The translations under genes and the position numbers were made by a program. The notes below the pieces were generated by a model that was not told where the DNA came from, searched no databases, and saw nothing but the letters and a program-made list of their open reading frames with translations. A DNA stretch of 64,000 nt, from IMG/VR virus record IMGVR_UViG_3300025010_000028, positions 1 through 64,000 of that record; one strand, 5' to 3'. Below, piece by piece: positions 19,895 through 29,277 of this stretch. The stretch's first letter is position 1. Every line of letters starts with the position of its first letter. This DNA comes from a virus.

Positions 19895-20604
19895 TGATTT
19901 TTTATATATTTGTTTTGTTTATTGGTCACAAAAAAGCTTATTTTTTTTATCATTTCAATATTAATTCTAAAAGCTTCAATAAAATAATTGTATTGATATA
20001 GATTATTTATATAATTATTTTTTGAAAACTTATATATGATGAAATTAAATAATTGTTTTTGAATTATATTTAAATTGGAAATAACTTGTGTTGAAACTTT
20101 ATTTAATATTATATCACTCTTATCTAAATTTGATAACTTAACTACAGTATTTTTTGTTAAATAATAAAGGTCCAAATAATCTTTTAATAGACTCTTATTT
20201 TTTTCTTTATCAGTAATATTAACATCTGAATTTTCATCAGTTAAATCAGAGTTATCTTCAGTACCATCTTCATCTGAATTTGTGTTTTCATCTGTATAAT
20301 CAGTGGTGTCATCTGAAGTATCATCTGGGTTGTCATCATCAGGTGTATCAATAGGTTCTTTTTGTACATCTTCTGACGTATAATCAGTGTCTTCACTATC
20401 GTCATCTGTTAGTGTATAATCTGTCGTTTCATCATTTTTATTTATATTATCATTTGTAGAAGTATCTTTTTTATTATTATCAACATCACTGGAATAATCA
20501 GTAGTTTTATCTAAAGAGTCATCCTCAATTTTAATATTCTTTTTATTTGATGGTTTTGCAGATTTAGGATTCTTGGCTTCTTTTAATATATCAAAAAAAT
20601 CCAT
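19891..20604 (-). CDS. Acidic Asp/Thr-rich protein, probable prohead scaffold or core protein
   Basis: 237 aa from ATG 20604, which follows AGGAGGTTTATCTAT. Residues about 20-125 are a low-complexity run of D, T, S, E and Y (DDTTDYTDEN-type units repeated irregularly). The C-terminal 100 residues are a helical domain. Extreme acidity and coupling to the capsid gene by an ATGA overlap suggest a scaffold, prohead core or decoration role. No homologous motif was recognised. Confidence 0.6.
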   Translation of the reverse strand: MDFFDILKEAKNPKSAKPSNKKNIKIEDDSLDKTTDYSSDVDNNKKDTSTNDNINKNDETTDYTLTDDDSEDTDYTSEDVQKEPIDTPDDDNPDDTSDDTTDYTDENTNSDEDGTEDNSDLTDENSDVNITDKEKNKSLLKDYLDLYYLTKNTVVKLSNLDKSDIILNKVSTQVISNLNIIQKQLFNFIIYKFSKNNYINNLYQYNYFIEAFRINIEMIKKISFFVTNKQNKYIKNQ

Positions 20605-20617
20605 ATAGATAAACCTC

Positions 20618-22168
20618 CTAATCATCTAATCTATATTTAATTCTAGCAATATCTTTTTCTAGTTTACTTTTTATTCTCATTAATTGGTATTTCTTTTCTT
20701 TTTGGTCATCATTTCTAGAATCTTCTATTTTAGCATCAACTATTTTTAATTCATCTTCTAAATCATTAAGAATTTTTTTTCTTTCTTTAATATCAGCATG
20801 AACATTAAGAGCAACTGATGTTAATAAACCTATAGCAGCCAAAGCAGGTGAAACCGCCCAAACTAAACCTACAGCAATACCATATTTAATTATTTTCATT
20901 AAAGTAAATGAAGAACCACCTTCAATAATTCTATTACGTCTTTCATTTACTTCCATCTTTTTATACTTATCAATAGTATCATTAAAAGCATCTACAACAT
21001 GATTAACAGATTTTTTAATACTGGAACTACCTGAACCTATATTATTAGCAGTAGATCGTACAGCATGAACAACTTTTCTGCCAACATTATCTATAGTGCC
21101 TTCTTGTAAACAATTCATTTCTTTTATATTTTGTAATTTTCTTATATTTCTAATTAATATATTAAAATTTTCTAATGTGAATTGCATATCTTCAGTTTCA
21201 TTATCTTCTTCTTCATCAAATATTAAAGTGTTGATAAATTGAGTTAATATAGTTGTCGTTAAATCATTTTCATCCTCAGTTATAGTTGTTATTGAATTTT
21301 CTTTAACGGCTGTATTGTTATCTTTAGATTCATCTAATTTATTATATGCTAATTCTAATTGTTCAATATACTTATCAATAGTTTTTTTTCTATTTTCATC
21401 TTCTTCTTTAACTATTTTTAATCTTGATATTTCTTTTCGTATACAATATTTATATGATTCAATAAATGTGTTATCTATTTTTTTTTCTATAATTGAATTC
21501 ACTAATAATAGGGGTACTGATAAAACTAAGATAAGAAGTGTTCCTGCTATAATTCCACCCATAGCTAGAATAAGAGCAGTATTTTTAGCTAAAATTAAAG
21601 GAAAATTTTTTCCAATTACTAAAACGGATTCTTTTTCTATATGATGAATAAGTACCTGATATTCATTTATAAGAGTAGGATTGTGATTTATATTTAATAT
21701 AATTTCATCCATAATATTACTAATATTATCTTCTAATACTGGTTGAAGATAATTAAAATGAATATCATAAATCATTGATTCTTTTAAATACTTAAAACTA
21801 TTTTTATATTTAATTTCTGATTCTATAAATTTCACACATTCATTCAATAAGTAAATATGACTTTTATTATCATATTCATTATTTTTACACCTACTAATAT
21901 ATTCTTTTAATTTATTTTGTTGAACTTGTAATTGCTCTAATGATAAATCAAAAGATTTTAAAATTCTATTATATAATTTATATCCTTCTCTTAATTCTGA
22001 AAATACATATTGAGAATTTTCAAATATAATATCAATTGGTTGGGAACGTACAAATTGTAAGTAATTAATAGAATTAATAGTCGAGTAATTTTCTTTTAAA
22101 TAATCAAATTCTTTTTTAATAACATTAACTTTCACATTAGATAAAACTCTATTTATGTTTATATTCAT
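20618..22168 (-). CDS. Putative virion protein with hydrophobic segments and coiled coils
   Basis: 516 aa from ATG 22168 after GAGGGGTGAAGCTC. Two strongly hydrophobic stretches are visible, about residues 195-225 (ALILAMGGIIAGTLLILVL) and about 425-455 (YGIAVGLVWAVSPALAAIGL), separated and flanked by charged helical regions. The C terminus is a coiled coil rich in Lys/Glu. Transmembrane segments are rare in capsid-block genes; membrane-interacting internal or ejected proteins could look like this (inference). It precedes the acidic protein and capsid gene. Confidence 0.6.
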   Translation of the reverse strand: MNININRVLSNVKVNVIKKEFDYLKENYSTINSINYLQFVRSQPIDIIFENSQYVFSELREGYKLYNRILKSFDLSLEQLQVQQNKLKEYISRCKNNEYDNKSHIYLLNECVKFIESEIKYKNSFKYLKESMIYDIHFNYLQPVLEDNISNIMDEIILNINHNPTLINEYQVLIHHIEKESVLVIGKNFPLILAKNTALILAMGGIIAGTLLILVLSVPLLLVNSIIEKKIDNTFIESYKYCIRKEISRLKIVKEEDENRKKTIDKYIEQLELAYNKLDESKDNNTAVKENSITTITEDENDLTTTILTQFINTLIFDEEEDNETEDMQFTLENFNILIRNIRKLQNIKEMNCLQEGTIDNVGRKVVHAVRSTANNIGSGSSSIKKSVNHVVDAFNDTIDKYKKMEVNERRNRIIEGGSSFTLMKIIKYGIAVGLVWAVSPALAAIGLLTSVALNVHADIKERKKILNDLEDELKIVDAKIEDSRNDDQKEKKYQLMRIKSKLEKDIARIKYRLDD

Positions 22169-22313
22169 GAGCTTCACCCCTCTTAAAATTTACAATTTTC
22201 ATTTAACTATTTGTTTGTGTTACAAATAAAGACTTTATTTGTAAGAATTATCTGAACAACCAAAACAATAATTTAAAAATACTTATAAAAATTAGAAGGA
22301 GTTGATATAAAAA

Positions 22314-23144
22314 ATGCAAAAACAAGAAGTTGTTGCTTATCTCATAAGAGAGTGTGTTTCGGACCCAAGTAAGCCAACTAATATTCAAAGAATTAATAGA
22401 GATAATTTATTTTATTTACAATTTGATACAATATTACAAGAATTTAATATAAGAAATAGAAATGGTAGAACATATATTGATAAACCAATGATGGAATCAT
22501 TAGGTGCACCTCATATAAATGAATTAAGATTAAAAAATTCTTGGTGTGGAGAAGCTGGACATCCAACATCAGATGATCCTAAACGTATATTAGTCATTGA
22601 TCCTAAATTAATATCCCATAAAATATTAACATATAATTTAACTGGTAATTTATTAAGAGGGACTATTCAAACATTAGATAATGATCATTTTGGTAAAGAT
22701 ATGACTAAATCTATATTACAAGGAATGGAACCTGCTTTTAGTTTAAGAGCATTAGCTAAAGTTGTTAAAACTGCTACCGGTGGTTTAATCAATAGTAGAG
22801 GGCATGTTGTTACATATGATTGGGTTATTTTACCCAGTCATGATAAAGCATATAGGGATGATTCCATACCAATTAAAAAGATTAATAGAAATATTGAACT
22901 TAGTGGAAACAGTCTTCAAGAAAATGTATTAACAGTAGTTCAAGAATCTCAAATTGCTGATTTTATTAAAACTGAATCGAAGAATATTAAATTAGTTTCT
23001 AATATCTATGAAATTGTAACTGAAAGTATGGAAGTTACATCTGATTTTAAAAATGCTATTTTAAAAGAAAATGGTTCAACTTTTATTGTTAGAATTGAGG
23101 ATAAAATAAAAAGAGATATTACCCATTATATGTCAAGGATATAA
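22314..23144 (+). CDS. Prohead maturation protease
   Basis: 276 aa with ATG after AGAAGGAGTTGATATAAAAA, divergent from the capsid block. RNGRTYIDKPMMESLG and WCGEAGHPTSDDPKRIL near residues 70-100 supply the catalytic His in GHP. MEPAFSLRALAKV near 145 supplies the Ser, as in the T4 gp21 / herpes assemblin-type fold. The C-terminal 80 residues are helical and could be the scaffold-anchoring part. It is expected to cleave scaffold and capsid N termini during maturation. Confidence 0.8.
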   Translation: MQKQEVVAYLIRECVSDPSKPTNIQRINRDNLFYLQFDTILQEFNIRNRNGRTYIDKPMMESLGAPHINELRLKNSWCGEAGHPTSDDPKRILVIDPKLISHKILTYNLTGNLLRGTIQTLDNDHFGKDMTKSILQGMEPAFSLRALAKVVKTATGGLINSRGHVVTYDWVILPSHDKAYRDDSIPIKKINRNIELSGNSLQENVLTVVQESQIADFIKTESKNIKLVSNIYEIVTESMEVTSDFKNAILKENGSTFIVRIEDKIKRDITHYMSRI

Positions 23145-23172
23145 AAAATAAAAAAATAAGTGGTGATAAAAA

Positions 23173-23898
23173 ATGATGAATGTTAGTGATTTATTAACTT
23201 CTATTAAAATGGATTTAGGTATATATGGATTATCACTTCCATTTGAAAAACCTGATGACACTTTATTTAATGTTATTAAATTAAAGACTTTAACAACATA
23301 TAGTGTGTTCTTTCCTTATACATTAAAAATGAATTTAGATATACGAACTTTAACATGTTTAAATTCAAACTATAGTGAATCGTCATATGTAATACCAGAT
23401 TTATTTGGTGATAAGAAAATTATAATGATAAAAAATGTTAATCCTAAAAATAAATCTTTTTCTAATGGATACACATCTCCAATATTTGATGGTGAAATAT
23501 CAACATATGAATCACTGATGATGGGTCAAGCTAGTGCTGATTTGATGTCACTTGCAGCTCCACCTATGACATTTAAATTTCAAGAACCTAATATATTAGT
23601 ATTATATAATTATGCAACAATGTATGGAGAAATTGATGTTGAGGTTGGATTAGCTCATGCACCAAATTTAGCCACAATACCATCAACACAATGGGAAAGT
23701 TTTTATGAATTAGCATTAATTGATGTTAAAAGATTTTTATATAATACATTAAAGCATTATAATGAAATTCAAACAGCTTATGGAACAATTCAACTAAAAA
23801 TAGATGATTGGTCTAACAGTGAATCTGATAGAAAAGAAATGATTGAGAAATATAGGGATGTAAGTCATTTAGAACAGAGTCCAATATTTATTATTTAA
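23173..23898 (+). CDS. Putative virion structural protein
   Basis: 241 aa; ATG at 23173 or 23176 after GTGGTGAT. Mixed alpha/beta with no enzyme motif (LKMNLDIRTLTCLNSNY, PPMTFKFQEPNILVLYNYAT). It lies 28 bases after the prohead protease gene and before a terminator, so it is co-transcribed with it. A neck or head-completion protein is possible; I do not recognise the family. Confidence 0.55.
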   Translation: MMNVSDLLTSIKMDLGIYGLSLPFEKPDDTLFNVIKLKTLTTYSVFFPYTLKMNLDIRTLTCLNSNYSESSYVIPDLFGDKKIIMIKNVNPKNKSFSNGYTSPIFDGEISTYESLMMGQASADLMSLAAPPMTFKFQEPNILVLYNYATMYGEIDVEVGLAHAPNLATIPSTQWESFYELALIDVKRFLYNTLKHYNEIQTAYGTIQLKIDDWSNSESDRKEMIEKYRDVSHLEQSPIFII

Positions 23899-23904
23899 CA
23901 AAAA

Positions 23905-23940
23905 AAATAAGTACAGTGATTTTTTCACTGTACTTATTTT
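23905..23940. terminator. Bidirectional terminator between converging genes
   Basis: Inverted repeat AAATAAGTACAGTGA / TCACTGTACTTATTT with a short T loop, between a plus-strand and a minus-strand gene. Confidence 0.85.
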
Positions 23941-23944
23941 ATTA

Positions 23945-24211
23945 TCAAACAAACTTATATCCATGGAGTTGTAATAAATTTCTAACAAGATTTATCCTAT
24001 TTACACATCCTCTGAATATTATTTTAAATAGTACTTCTTTTGGTTCCTTTACAGTAACCATCATTTCTTTCCCCTCAATTACTGTAATAGTAAGTAATCT
24101 ATTACTATTAGTTAGAGCTGACCAATCTTCTGAATTATTTTTAGTTAATGATGAAAAATGGATATATTCATTTTCATTTAAGTCTTTCTTTGTTTCTATT
24201 ATTGCTCTCAT
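23945..24211 (-). CDS. Small hypothetical protein
   Basis: 88 aa, ATG at 24211 after GGGGTGGAATA. Beta-rich (LLTITVIEGKEMMVTVKEPKEV) with no recognised family. It is the first gene of the accessory minus-strand region and ends at a shared terminator. Confidence 0.5.
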   Translation of the reverse strand: MRAIIETKKDLNENEYIHFSSLTKNNSEDWSALTNSNRLLTITVIEGKEMMVTVKEPKEVLFKIIFRGCVNRINLVRNLLQLHGYKFV

Positions 24212-24292
24212 TATTCCACCCCACTATTATTAAATTTTTTCTATATATGTAATTATAATATATAAAATAATATGTTAAGAATACTAAAAAAA

Positions 24293-24336
24293 TAATAATA
24301 AATGTAGAGATAAAACTATCTACATTTATTATTAAA
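24293..24336 (-). terminator. Terminator after 24344-24919
   Basis: Inverted repeat around ATAAATGTAGA / TCTACATTTAT in an A/T context, just past the stop codon on the minus strand. Confidence 0.65.
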
Positions 24337-24343
24337 AATAAAG

Positions 24344-24919
24344 TTATACTAATATACCATTATATTTAAGTTTTATAAATAAAATTAAATAACTTTCATA
24401 ATATAATTTTTTAATATTATAACAAAGTAAAGAGTGCATATTTTTATTTCTTAATACCCTTATTTCATCATCTTCTGTATTTAAGTAATATAAATCCTGG
24501 TTTATTACTACAGACTTATATATACCGGAAGATAATTTTATTTTATCTAAAAGACCTTTTTCTGAAAATTCAATAATATTAAATACTTCAATAGCATTTT
24601 CAATATTATTAAAATACATAATACCACTATCTTCATTTTCAATATTTATAATAGGTATTAAACCTTTATCAATATATTTTTTTCCCCATAAGTAAAAATA
24701 TTTACCATTTTCAGCTTTACCAACAAAACGATGTTCAATATTATATTCATCGTCATTATAAGTAATATGACTAACATGATGTTTAATAATCTCAACAATT
24801 TTTTGTTTATCTGATAAATTGTGTACAAATGCAGGACACATTTTAGGTGAACATTTTTCTCCAAATTTACATTCACCTGTTTGTGGTATTATTCCGCAAG
24901 TTACAATAAATTGTTTCAT
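24344..24919 (-). CDS. Cysteine-rich hypothetical protein
   Basis: 191 aa from ATG 24919 after AAGGGGGTTTTATTT. The first 32 residues hold four cysteines (TCGIIPQTGECKFGEKCSPKMC) that could bind a metal. The remainder is mixed alpha/beta without a known motif. A conserved AT-rich promoter-like 17-mer lies 36 bases upstream of the start. Function unknown. Confidence 0.55.
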   Translation of the reverse strand: MKQFIVTCGIIPQTGECKFGEKCSPKMCPAFVHNLSDKQKIVEIIKHHVSHITYNDDEYNIEHRFVGKAENGKYFYLWGKKYIDKGLIPIINIENEDSGIMYFNNIENAIEVFNIIEFSEKGLLDKIKLSSGIYKSVVINQDLYYLNTEDDEIRVLRNKNMHSLLCYNIKKLYYESYLILFIKLKYNGILV

Positions 24920-24954
24920 AAATAAAACCCCCTTATTATTTTTTATTTCTAATA

Positions 24955-24971
24955 AATAATATATATCTATT
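24955..24971 (-). promoter_or_regulatory. Promoter-like 17-mer AATAGATATATATTATT
   Basis: Minus-strand AATAGATATATATTATT upstream of the Cys-rich gene. The identical 17-mer occurs at 54403-54419, also upstream of a GGGGGAT ribosome binding site. Identity over 17 bases at matching positions suggests a phage promoter, though the low complexity weakens the case. Confidence 0.4.
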
Positions 24972-24978
24972 ATTAATT

Positions 24979-26418
24979 TTATTCAGTGTATTTTAATTGA
25001 ACCAATTTAACACACTTTTGTTTAAATATTTTCATTCTAGATTTATACATGTTATAAACTTTATTAAAACCAGTATCAATTAACTCAATATAAAAACAAT
25101 ATAAATCTGAAGATAATTCTCTTAATCTTCCAGATGTTTGATTAGCTGTTATGGATGAACTATATGGTTCTGTCATAATAATAAATCTTAAATTAGGTAT
25201 ATCTAAACCAGTTCCTAAACTCTTAGGAGTTGAACTTATTATATCACATTCTAATGCTTTAACTTTATCAATTTCACTTATAGTGGAATTAAAAACACCT
25301 ATAGTTTTTTCAGGAAACTCTTTTTTTAAATAATCTGATATTATTTCAGTAGATTCTATTTTAGAAGACAATATTATCATCTTACCTTCTTTATCATGAA
25401 AATAATTTATTATATATGTTAATACATCAAATATCTTTCCCTTTTTTATTTGATAATCAATATAAGTATTTTTATCAAATCCATGTCGTTTTTTTATAGA
25501 TGCTTGATTAACTATATCGGGTTTACTATTGAATAATAAACCTAAATATACAATATGTTTTCTTCTTTCATGTCTTGTTTCAGTTCCATATTTAGCAATA
25601 TTTTTAAAACATAAATTGAATAATTTATTTTCTTTAAAATTTGATCTTTCAAAATTAGCTGTTAAATAAATAGTCTTTTTAGTGTTAGTGTGTAAATCAG
25701 TTTTTATTATATTATCAAATTCAAAATGTGCTTCATCATAAACCTTAACACCAACTTTAATCTTTTGAAATAATTCAGTTATTTTCTCCCAACCATGTTT
25801 CTCACCAAAATTATTAATAGTTCTATGATTAACAAGATAAATCTTATAAGGTAATTTATCAGTTTTTAATATATTTTTTATAACATTACCGCTAATTATA
25901 TTACATATAAACGAATCTGTTACATCAGTAAACTTTTTAATTTCTTTTATCCATTGTTTTTTTAATGCGTTAACATGTGTAAATATAATGGCTTTAGTTC
26001 TCATAAATGAAAGTGATGCTATAATACAAAAACTCTTACCTTCACCTGTCTGTAAATTTAAAGCTAACTGAGAATATTTTTTAGTATATGAAAAATCATC
26101 TTCTCCGATTAAATAACAAATAGATTTTCTCTGGATATCATTTCTAGGTTCTACTTTTAATCTATACGAAACTAATTCATATGGATCAGGTTTAAAATCA
26201 ATATCTATATTTAAATTAAAAGTTTTTTCTAAATAACTTAAATCCAAACCTCTTGGTAATAATAATTCTTTAGTTTCTTTATTATAAAAAAAACCTTTAT
26301 TATCATATCTATAATAACTATCATTCCAAACTGATAGTGAATGTTCCAATTGTATATTATCACCTAAATTATAATTAGGTATAATAATTGAAGTATGTTT
26401 AGCTTTAATAACATTCAT
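24979..26418 (-). CDS. SF2 helicase, UvsW-like
   Basis: 479 aa, ATG at 26418 after TAGGAGGTTTATTTT. Walker A is degenerate, LNLQTGEGKSF near residue 128. Motif II reads VYDEAHFEF (DEAH), motif III IYLTANFER (S/TAx), motif V TPKSLGTGLDIPNL and motif VI QTSGRLREL. This order and the short length match UvsW-type ATP-dependent helicases, which in T4 remodel recombination and replication intermediates and unwind R-loops. No additional domain is obvious. Confidence 0.8.
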   Translation of the reverse strand: MNVIKAKHTSIIIPNYNLGDNIQLEHSLSVWNDSYYRYDNKGFFYNKETKELLLPRGLDLSYLEKTFNLNIDIDFKPDPYELVSYRLKVEPRNDIQRKSICYLIGEDDFSYTKKYSQLALNLQTGEGKSFCIIASLSFMRTKAIIFTHVNALKKQWIKEIKKFTDVTDSFICNIISGNVIKNILKTDKLPYKIYLVNHRTINNFGEKHGWEKITELFQKIKVGVKVYDEAHFEFDNIIKTDLHTNTKKTIYLTANFERSNFKENKLFNLCFKNIAKYGTETRHERRKHIVYLGLLFNSKPDIVNQASIKKRHGFDKNTYIDYQIKKGKIFDVLTYIINYFHDKEGKMIILSSKIESTEIISDYLKKEFPEKTIGVFNSTISEIDKVKALECDIISSTPKSLGTGLDIPNLRFIIMTEPYSSSITANQTSGRLRELSSDLYCFYIELIDTGFNKVYNMYKSRMKIFKQKCVKLVQLKYTE

Positions 26419-26442
26419 AAAATAAACCTCCTAATATAAAAA

Positions 26443-26474
26443 AATAAAAGAACTTTATTTAAAAGTTCTTTTAT
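26443..26474 (-). terminator. Terminator after 26527-27063
   Basis: Inverted repeat AATAAAAGAACTT / AAGTTCTTTTATT. A nearly identical hairpin sits at 27891-27922, so this terminator has been copied or convergently kept. Confidence 0.7.
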
Positions 26475-26526
26475 TAGTATAAATCTAATTTATTATTTTA
26501 ATTTAGAAATAGACATCTCCATACAA

Positions 26527-27063
26527 TCAACTGAAACAAATATTGAAATTATCAAAAATATACTGTATTTCTTCTGACACAACAAAAGGTTTGTCAGAAG
26601 GTATATAAATATATATAAAATTATCAGTATTGTCATAGTATTCATTATTATAATCACTAAAAGAATGAATACTGACACTAACAGCATGAATTTCTTTTAC
26701 ATTGAAATCTGGTAAAGAGTTCCATTTATCTTCACTAGTTAAAGTTCCATTATCGAGATATTTATAATGTTTATTTCTACCAAATTTTATACCAGACACT
26801 AATAAAATATTAGTTTCAGCAGTACATTTCGTTCCCCCTGCCCATGAATGTTTCATTTCATAATCAGGTAAAGTTATCACTTTACCAAATTCTTTAGCAT
26901 CACTAAACACTTTAATGGAATACTGTACATCTATTGGAATATCTCGAACAATATGTTTCAATTGTTCATTGTTTAACTTACCATTAGTTCTTTTAGCAAT
27001 AACTCCAAGAAGTATTGCTTTTTTTTCTTGCTCAGTTAAATATTTAAAACTATTATTATTCAT
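26527..27063 (-). CDS. Hypothetical protein
   Basis: 178 aa, ATG at 27063 after GGAGGAAAT. Contains IKVFSDAKEFGKVITLPDYEMKH and a C-terminal YIPSDKPFVVSEEIQYIFDN. No family recognised. The first 40 residues are helical and could bind nucleic acid (inference from Lys/Asn content only). A large perfect inverted repeat lies 80 bases upstream of its start. Confidence 0.5.
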   Translation of the reverse strand: MNNNSFKYLTEQEKKAILLGVIAKRTNGKLNNEQLKHIVRDIPIDVQYSIKVFSDAKEFGKVITLPDYEMKHSWAGGTKCTAETNILLVSGIKFGRNKHYKYLDNGTLTSEDKWNSLPDFNVKEIHAVSVSIHSFSDYNNEYYDNTDNFIYIYIPSDKPFVVSEEIQYIFDNFNICFS

Positions 27064-27142
27064 ATTTCCTCCTTTTTACGTCAAAGTAATATTTTTTAAT
27101 TACAATGACGGTGCAAGTATTTTCACCCTTGCAAGCGTTATA

Positions 27143-27197
27143 GTTCTTTCCATGTATCCAACATCTCATTTATTGATGTTGGATACATGGAAAGAAC
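27143..27197. repeat. Perfect 23-bp inverted repeat with 9-nt loop
   Basis: Left arm 27143-27165 and right arm 27175-27197 are exact complements; the arms begin GTTCTTTCCATG and end CATGGAAAGAAC. It is intergenic between two minus-strand genes. Neither side carries a clear U run, so it is not an ordinary rho-independent terminator. Confidence 0.85.
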
Positions 27198-27235
27198 ATA
27201 TTATAATACAATAAGATTTTTTAAAAACGTTAGAT

Positions 27236-27676
27236 TTAATGTTTTTTTTCATTAATTATTTTAAACAACTTTGTTACTAAACCTGTTATATTATTATGGA
27301 GGAAGATAGAACCAAACACATGAACTGAGAATCCTTGAATAAGGTTCAGTTCATACAGTTTAACTATATTCTCACATGGTAGATTTGTTTCAATAGCTAC
27401 GGCTAATTTCACTTTTTCTTTTTTAGAAATTAACCATTCCCCTTCATAATTCGAATCAATGAGCTCAAACGAATTGCTACCATCGCAATAATATTCTGGA
27501 CATTTATTATAAGTACTGTGAAAGTCTACAGGAAATTTAGCCGGAGTTATAAAATACTTTTGGCAAAATTGATAAACATAATTCTTTAATGATGATGCAG
27601 CTATTTCTCTATCTGCATCATATATAGAACTGGGTAAAGTTATAATTACATATTGATGAGTAGACATAGAACTCAT
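27236..27676 (-). CDS. Hypothetical protein
   Basis: 146 aa, ATG at 27676 after AAGGGGGACTAAAA. Begins with a polar stretch, then QYVIITLPSSIYDADREIAASS. Cys residues are scattered (KCPEYYCDG). No family recognised. A conserved TTTCTATGTTCCA box lies about 40 bases upstream of the start. Confidence 0.5.
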   Translation of the reverse strand: MSSMSTHQYVIITLPSSIYDADREIAASSLKNYVYQFCQKYFITPAKFPVDFHSTYNKCPEYYCDGSNSFELIDSNYEGEWLISKKEKVKLAVAIETNLPCENIVKLYELNLIQGFSVHVFGSIFLHNNITGLVTKLFKIINEKKH

Positions 27677-27715
27677 TTTTAGTCCCCCTTAAAATATAAT
27701 TTTAAAAAACATATA

Positions 27716-27728
27716 TGGAACATAGAAA
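27716..27728 (-). promoter_or_regulatory. Conserved box TTTCTATGTTCCA
   Basis: Minus-strand TTTCTATGTTCCA 40 bases upstream of the start at 27676, followed by an AT-rich stretch. The same 13-mer occurs at 39694-39706 (minus) and 51753-51765 (plus), each upstream of a gene, so it is a candidate phage promoter element. Confidence 0.5.
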
Positions 27729-27890
27729 CAAATTAACGAGATTAAAAATGAAGAAATAAAATTCATTTACCTCCTATAAATATATCTTCTTAGATATATA
27801 CAATAAGTATATTTATTTCCCCTTATTGTGGGAATAATATTTTATTCAATGAAATAATATATATTTAAAATACATAATAATACCTAAAAA

Positions 27891-27922
27891 AATAAAAGAA
27901 CTTAATTAAAAGTTCTTTTATT
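27891..27922 (-). terminator. Terminator after 27932-28693
   Basis: Inverted repeat AATAAAAGAACTT / AAGTTCTTTTATT followed on the minus strand by TTTTTTA, directly after the stop codon. Confidence 0.75.
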
Positions 27923-27931
27923 ATTAAAAAT

Positions 27932-28693
27932 TTATCTTTCGATTAATAATTTATCCGAATCTATCCAATTACTAGATTTATACCTAACTCCTGCAAGCAT
28001 TGACCAAAAATCAACATCCTCATCCTTAACAAATATTGATTTACTATCCCAGTAAACCAATACTCTATTTCCTTTTATTTCTTGAACTTTTCCATAAAAA
28101 GCACCAGATGATACCAAGTCACCAATTTGAATTTCATTACCATTCTTATCTAATGGTAAATTACTATTTGAATTATTGGAATGCATATTTGTTGATATAT
28201 TTACAGATGGTTCTAATTTTTGTTTACTTAAATAATAATTCATGTCAGCAGAATCAGTATATATCATTACAGTATTTTTAGAACTATCCCATAAAACTCT
28301 ACCATCAAGAGATTCAACAAAGTCTCTCACAGGAACATACAAATTTTCATTTATTACTTTTCCTTCAATTGGTCTATCATTCTTTTTTACATATTCACCT
28401 TCTTGTAAATAATATTCTCCTATGTTAGTAGGATTTAAGACAACACATTTGTTACCATGGTTTATATAAACATAACAAGTATTAACAGTCCCCTTAACAG
28501 TTCCTCTAAATGCACTAGCGACGGGTTTAACAGGAACTAATACAGTTCCGTTTTCCATTACAAGTGGTGTTGTGGTAAAATCTCTAGTGATAAGATCGAT
28601 TTTAATACCTATTTGTTGATTTGCAAAAACACTACCACAAATAGATAACATCCAAACAATAACAATGATATTTACTAATAATTTCTTTTTCAT
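27932..28693 (-). CDS. Secreted protein with copper-amine-oxidase-like stalk domain
   Basis: 253 aa, ATG at 28693 after GGGGGGTTTTTAAGT. Signal peptide: KKK, hydrophobic LLVNIIVIVWMLSICGSVFA, with cleavage after VFA. Residues about 35-155 form a PF07833-like stalk domain (two halves with VPVKPVASAF and YVPVRDFVESLDGRVLWDSSKNTVMIY split for clarity). Residues about 185-235 resemble a small SH3/KOW-like fold (IQIGDLVSSGAFYGKVQEI). Such domains are common in Firmicutes cell-surface proteins and unusual in a phage, suggesting capture from a host. It may act at the cell envelope. Confidence 0.7.
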   Translation of the reverse strand: MKKKLLVNIIVIVWMLSICGSVFANQQIGIKIDLITRDFTTTPLVMENGTVLVPVKPVASAFRGTVKGTVNTCYVYINHGNKCVVLNPTNIGEYYLQEGEYVKKNDRPIEGKVINENLYVPVRDFVESLDGRVLWDSSKNTVMIYTDSADMNYYLSKQKLEPSVNISTNMHSNNSNSNLPLDKNGNEIQIGDLVSSGAFYGKVQEIKGNRVLVYWDSKSIFVKDEDVDFWSMLAGVRYKSSNWIDSDKLLIER

Positions 28694-28811
28694 ACTTAAA
28701 AACCCCCCTTTTTATTTTTTAATAAGATATAATAATTGTATATTTTGGTTGCACTATACCTTATTATAATTTTATAATATATAATTGAATAATATAATCA
28801 TACGAATTAAA

Positions 28812-28840
28812 GGAACAACTCCTTTTTAATATTTTATATA
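28812..28840 (-). repeat. Duplicated leader/ribosome binding site segment
   Basis: This 28-29 bp segment (minus strand TATATAAAATATTAAAAAGG then AGTTGTTC) repeats 29282-29309, the leader of the Nudix gene. Here the ribosome binding site has no gene behind it, so it looks like the remnant of a duplication or a deleted gene. Confidence 0.6.
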
Positions 28841-28842
28841 CA

Positions 28843-29277
28843 TTAAATAAAGTATCTATTACAAATTATTTGTAAGTGTCTTCTAACATTTTCAAAAGTA
28901 TTAATTGAATTAATACTTTCTTTATTAAACCATCTCATCTCTGTATCTTCTTTAGGGATATCATTTGAAACAAACAACCCAACATAAATAAAATCTTCGT
29001 GATAATGATCTCCTAAATCTTTTAGTTGAATAAATGAAGGTAAAGGTAATGGTCCCAATATTTTATCCATATTACCTTTTCCTCCACTTATAAATTTAAA
29101 GTGGATACCCGTCTCTTCCAGCACTTCTCTAATTGCAGCATGATGAATTAATTCATTTTTTTCATGCTCTACATGACCACCTGGAGGAAGCCAAGCATTA
29201 AGTTTCTTATGATTAATTAATAAAATTTCATTTTTGTCGTTGATAATAAAAACTGATACAACCTGATGAGATAACAT
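28843..29277 (-). CDS. Nudix hydrolase
   Basis: 144 aa, ATG at 29277 after AAAGGAGTTGTTCTATA. The Nudix box is complete: GGHVEHEKNELIHHAAIREV followed by LEETGI, with G-x5-E-x7-R-E-x-x-E-E-x-G spacing. It is expected to hydrolyse a nucleoside diphosphate linked to another moiety. Substrates in phages include dinucleoside polyphosphates, ADP-ribose, and RNA caps. Specificity cannot be read from the sequence. Confidence 0.85.
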   Translation of the reverse strand: MLSHQVVSVFIINDKNEILLINHKKLNAWLPPGGHVEHEKNELIHHAAIREVLEETGIHFKFISGGKGNMDKILGPLPLPSFIQLKDLGDHYHEDFIYVGLFVSNDIPKEDTEMRWFNKESINSINTFENVRRHLQIICNRYFI

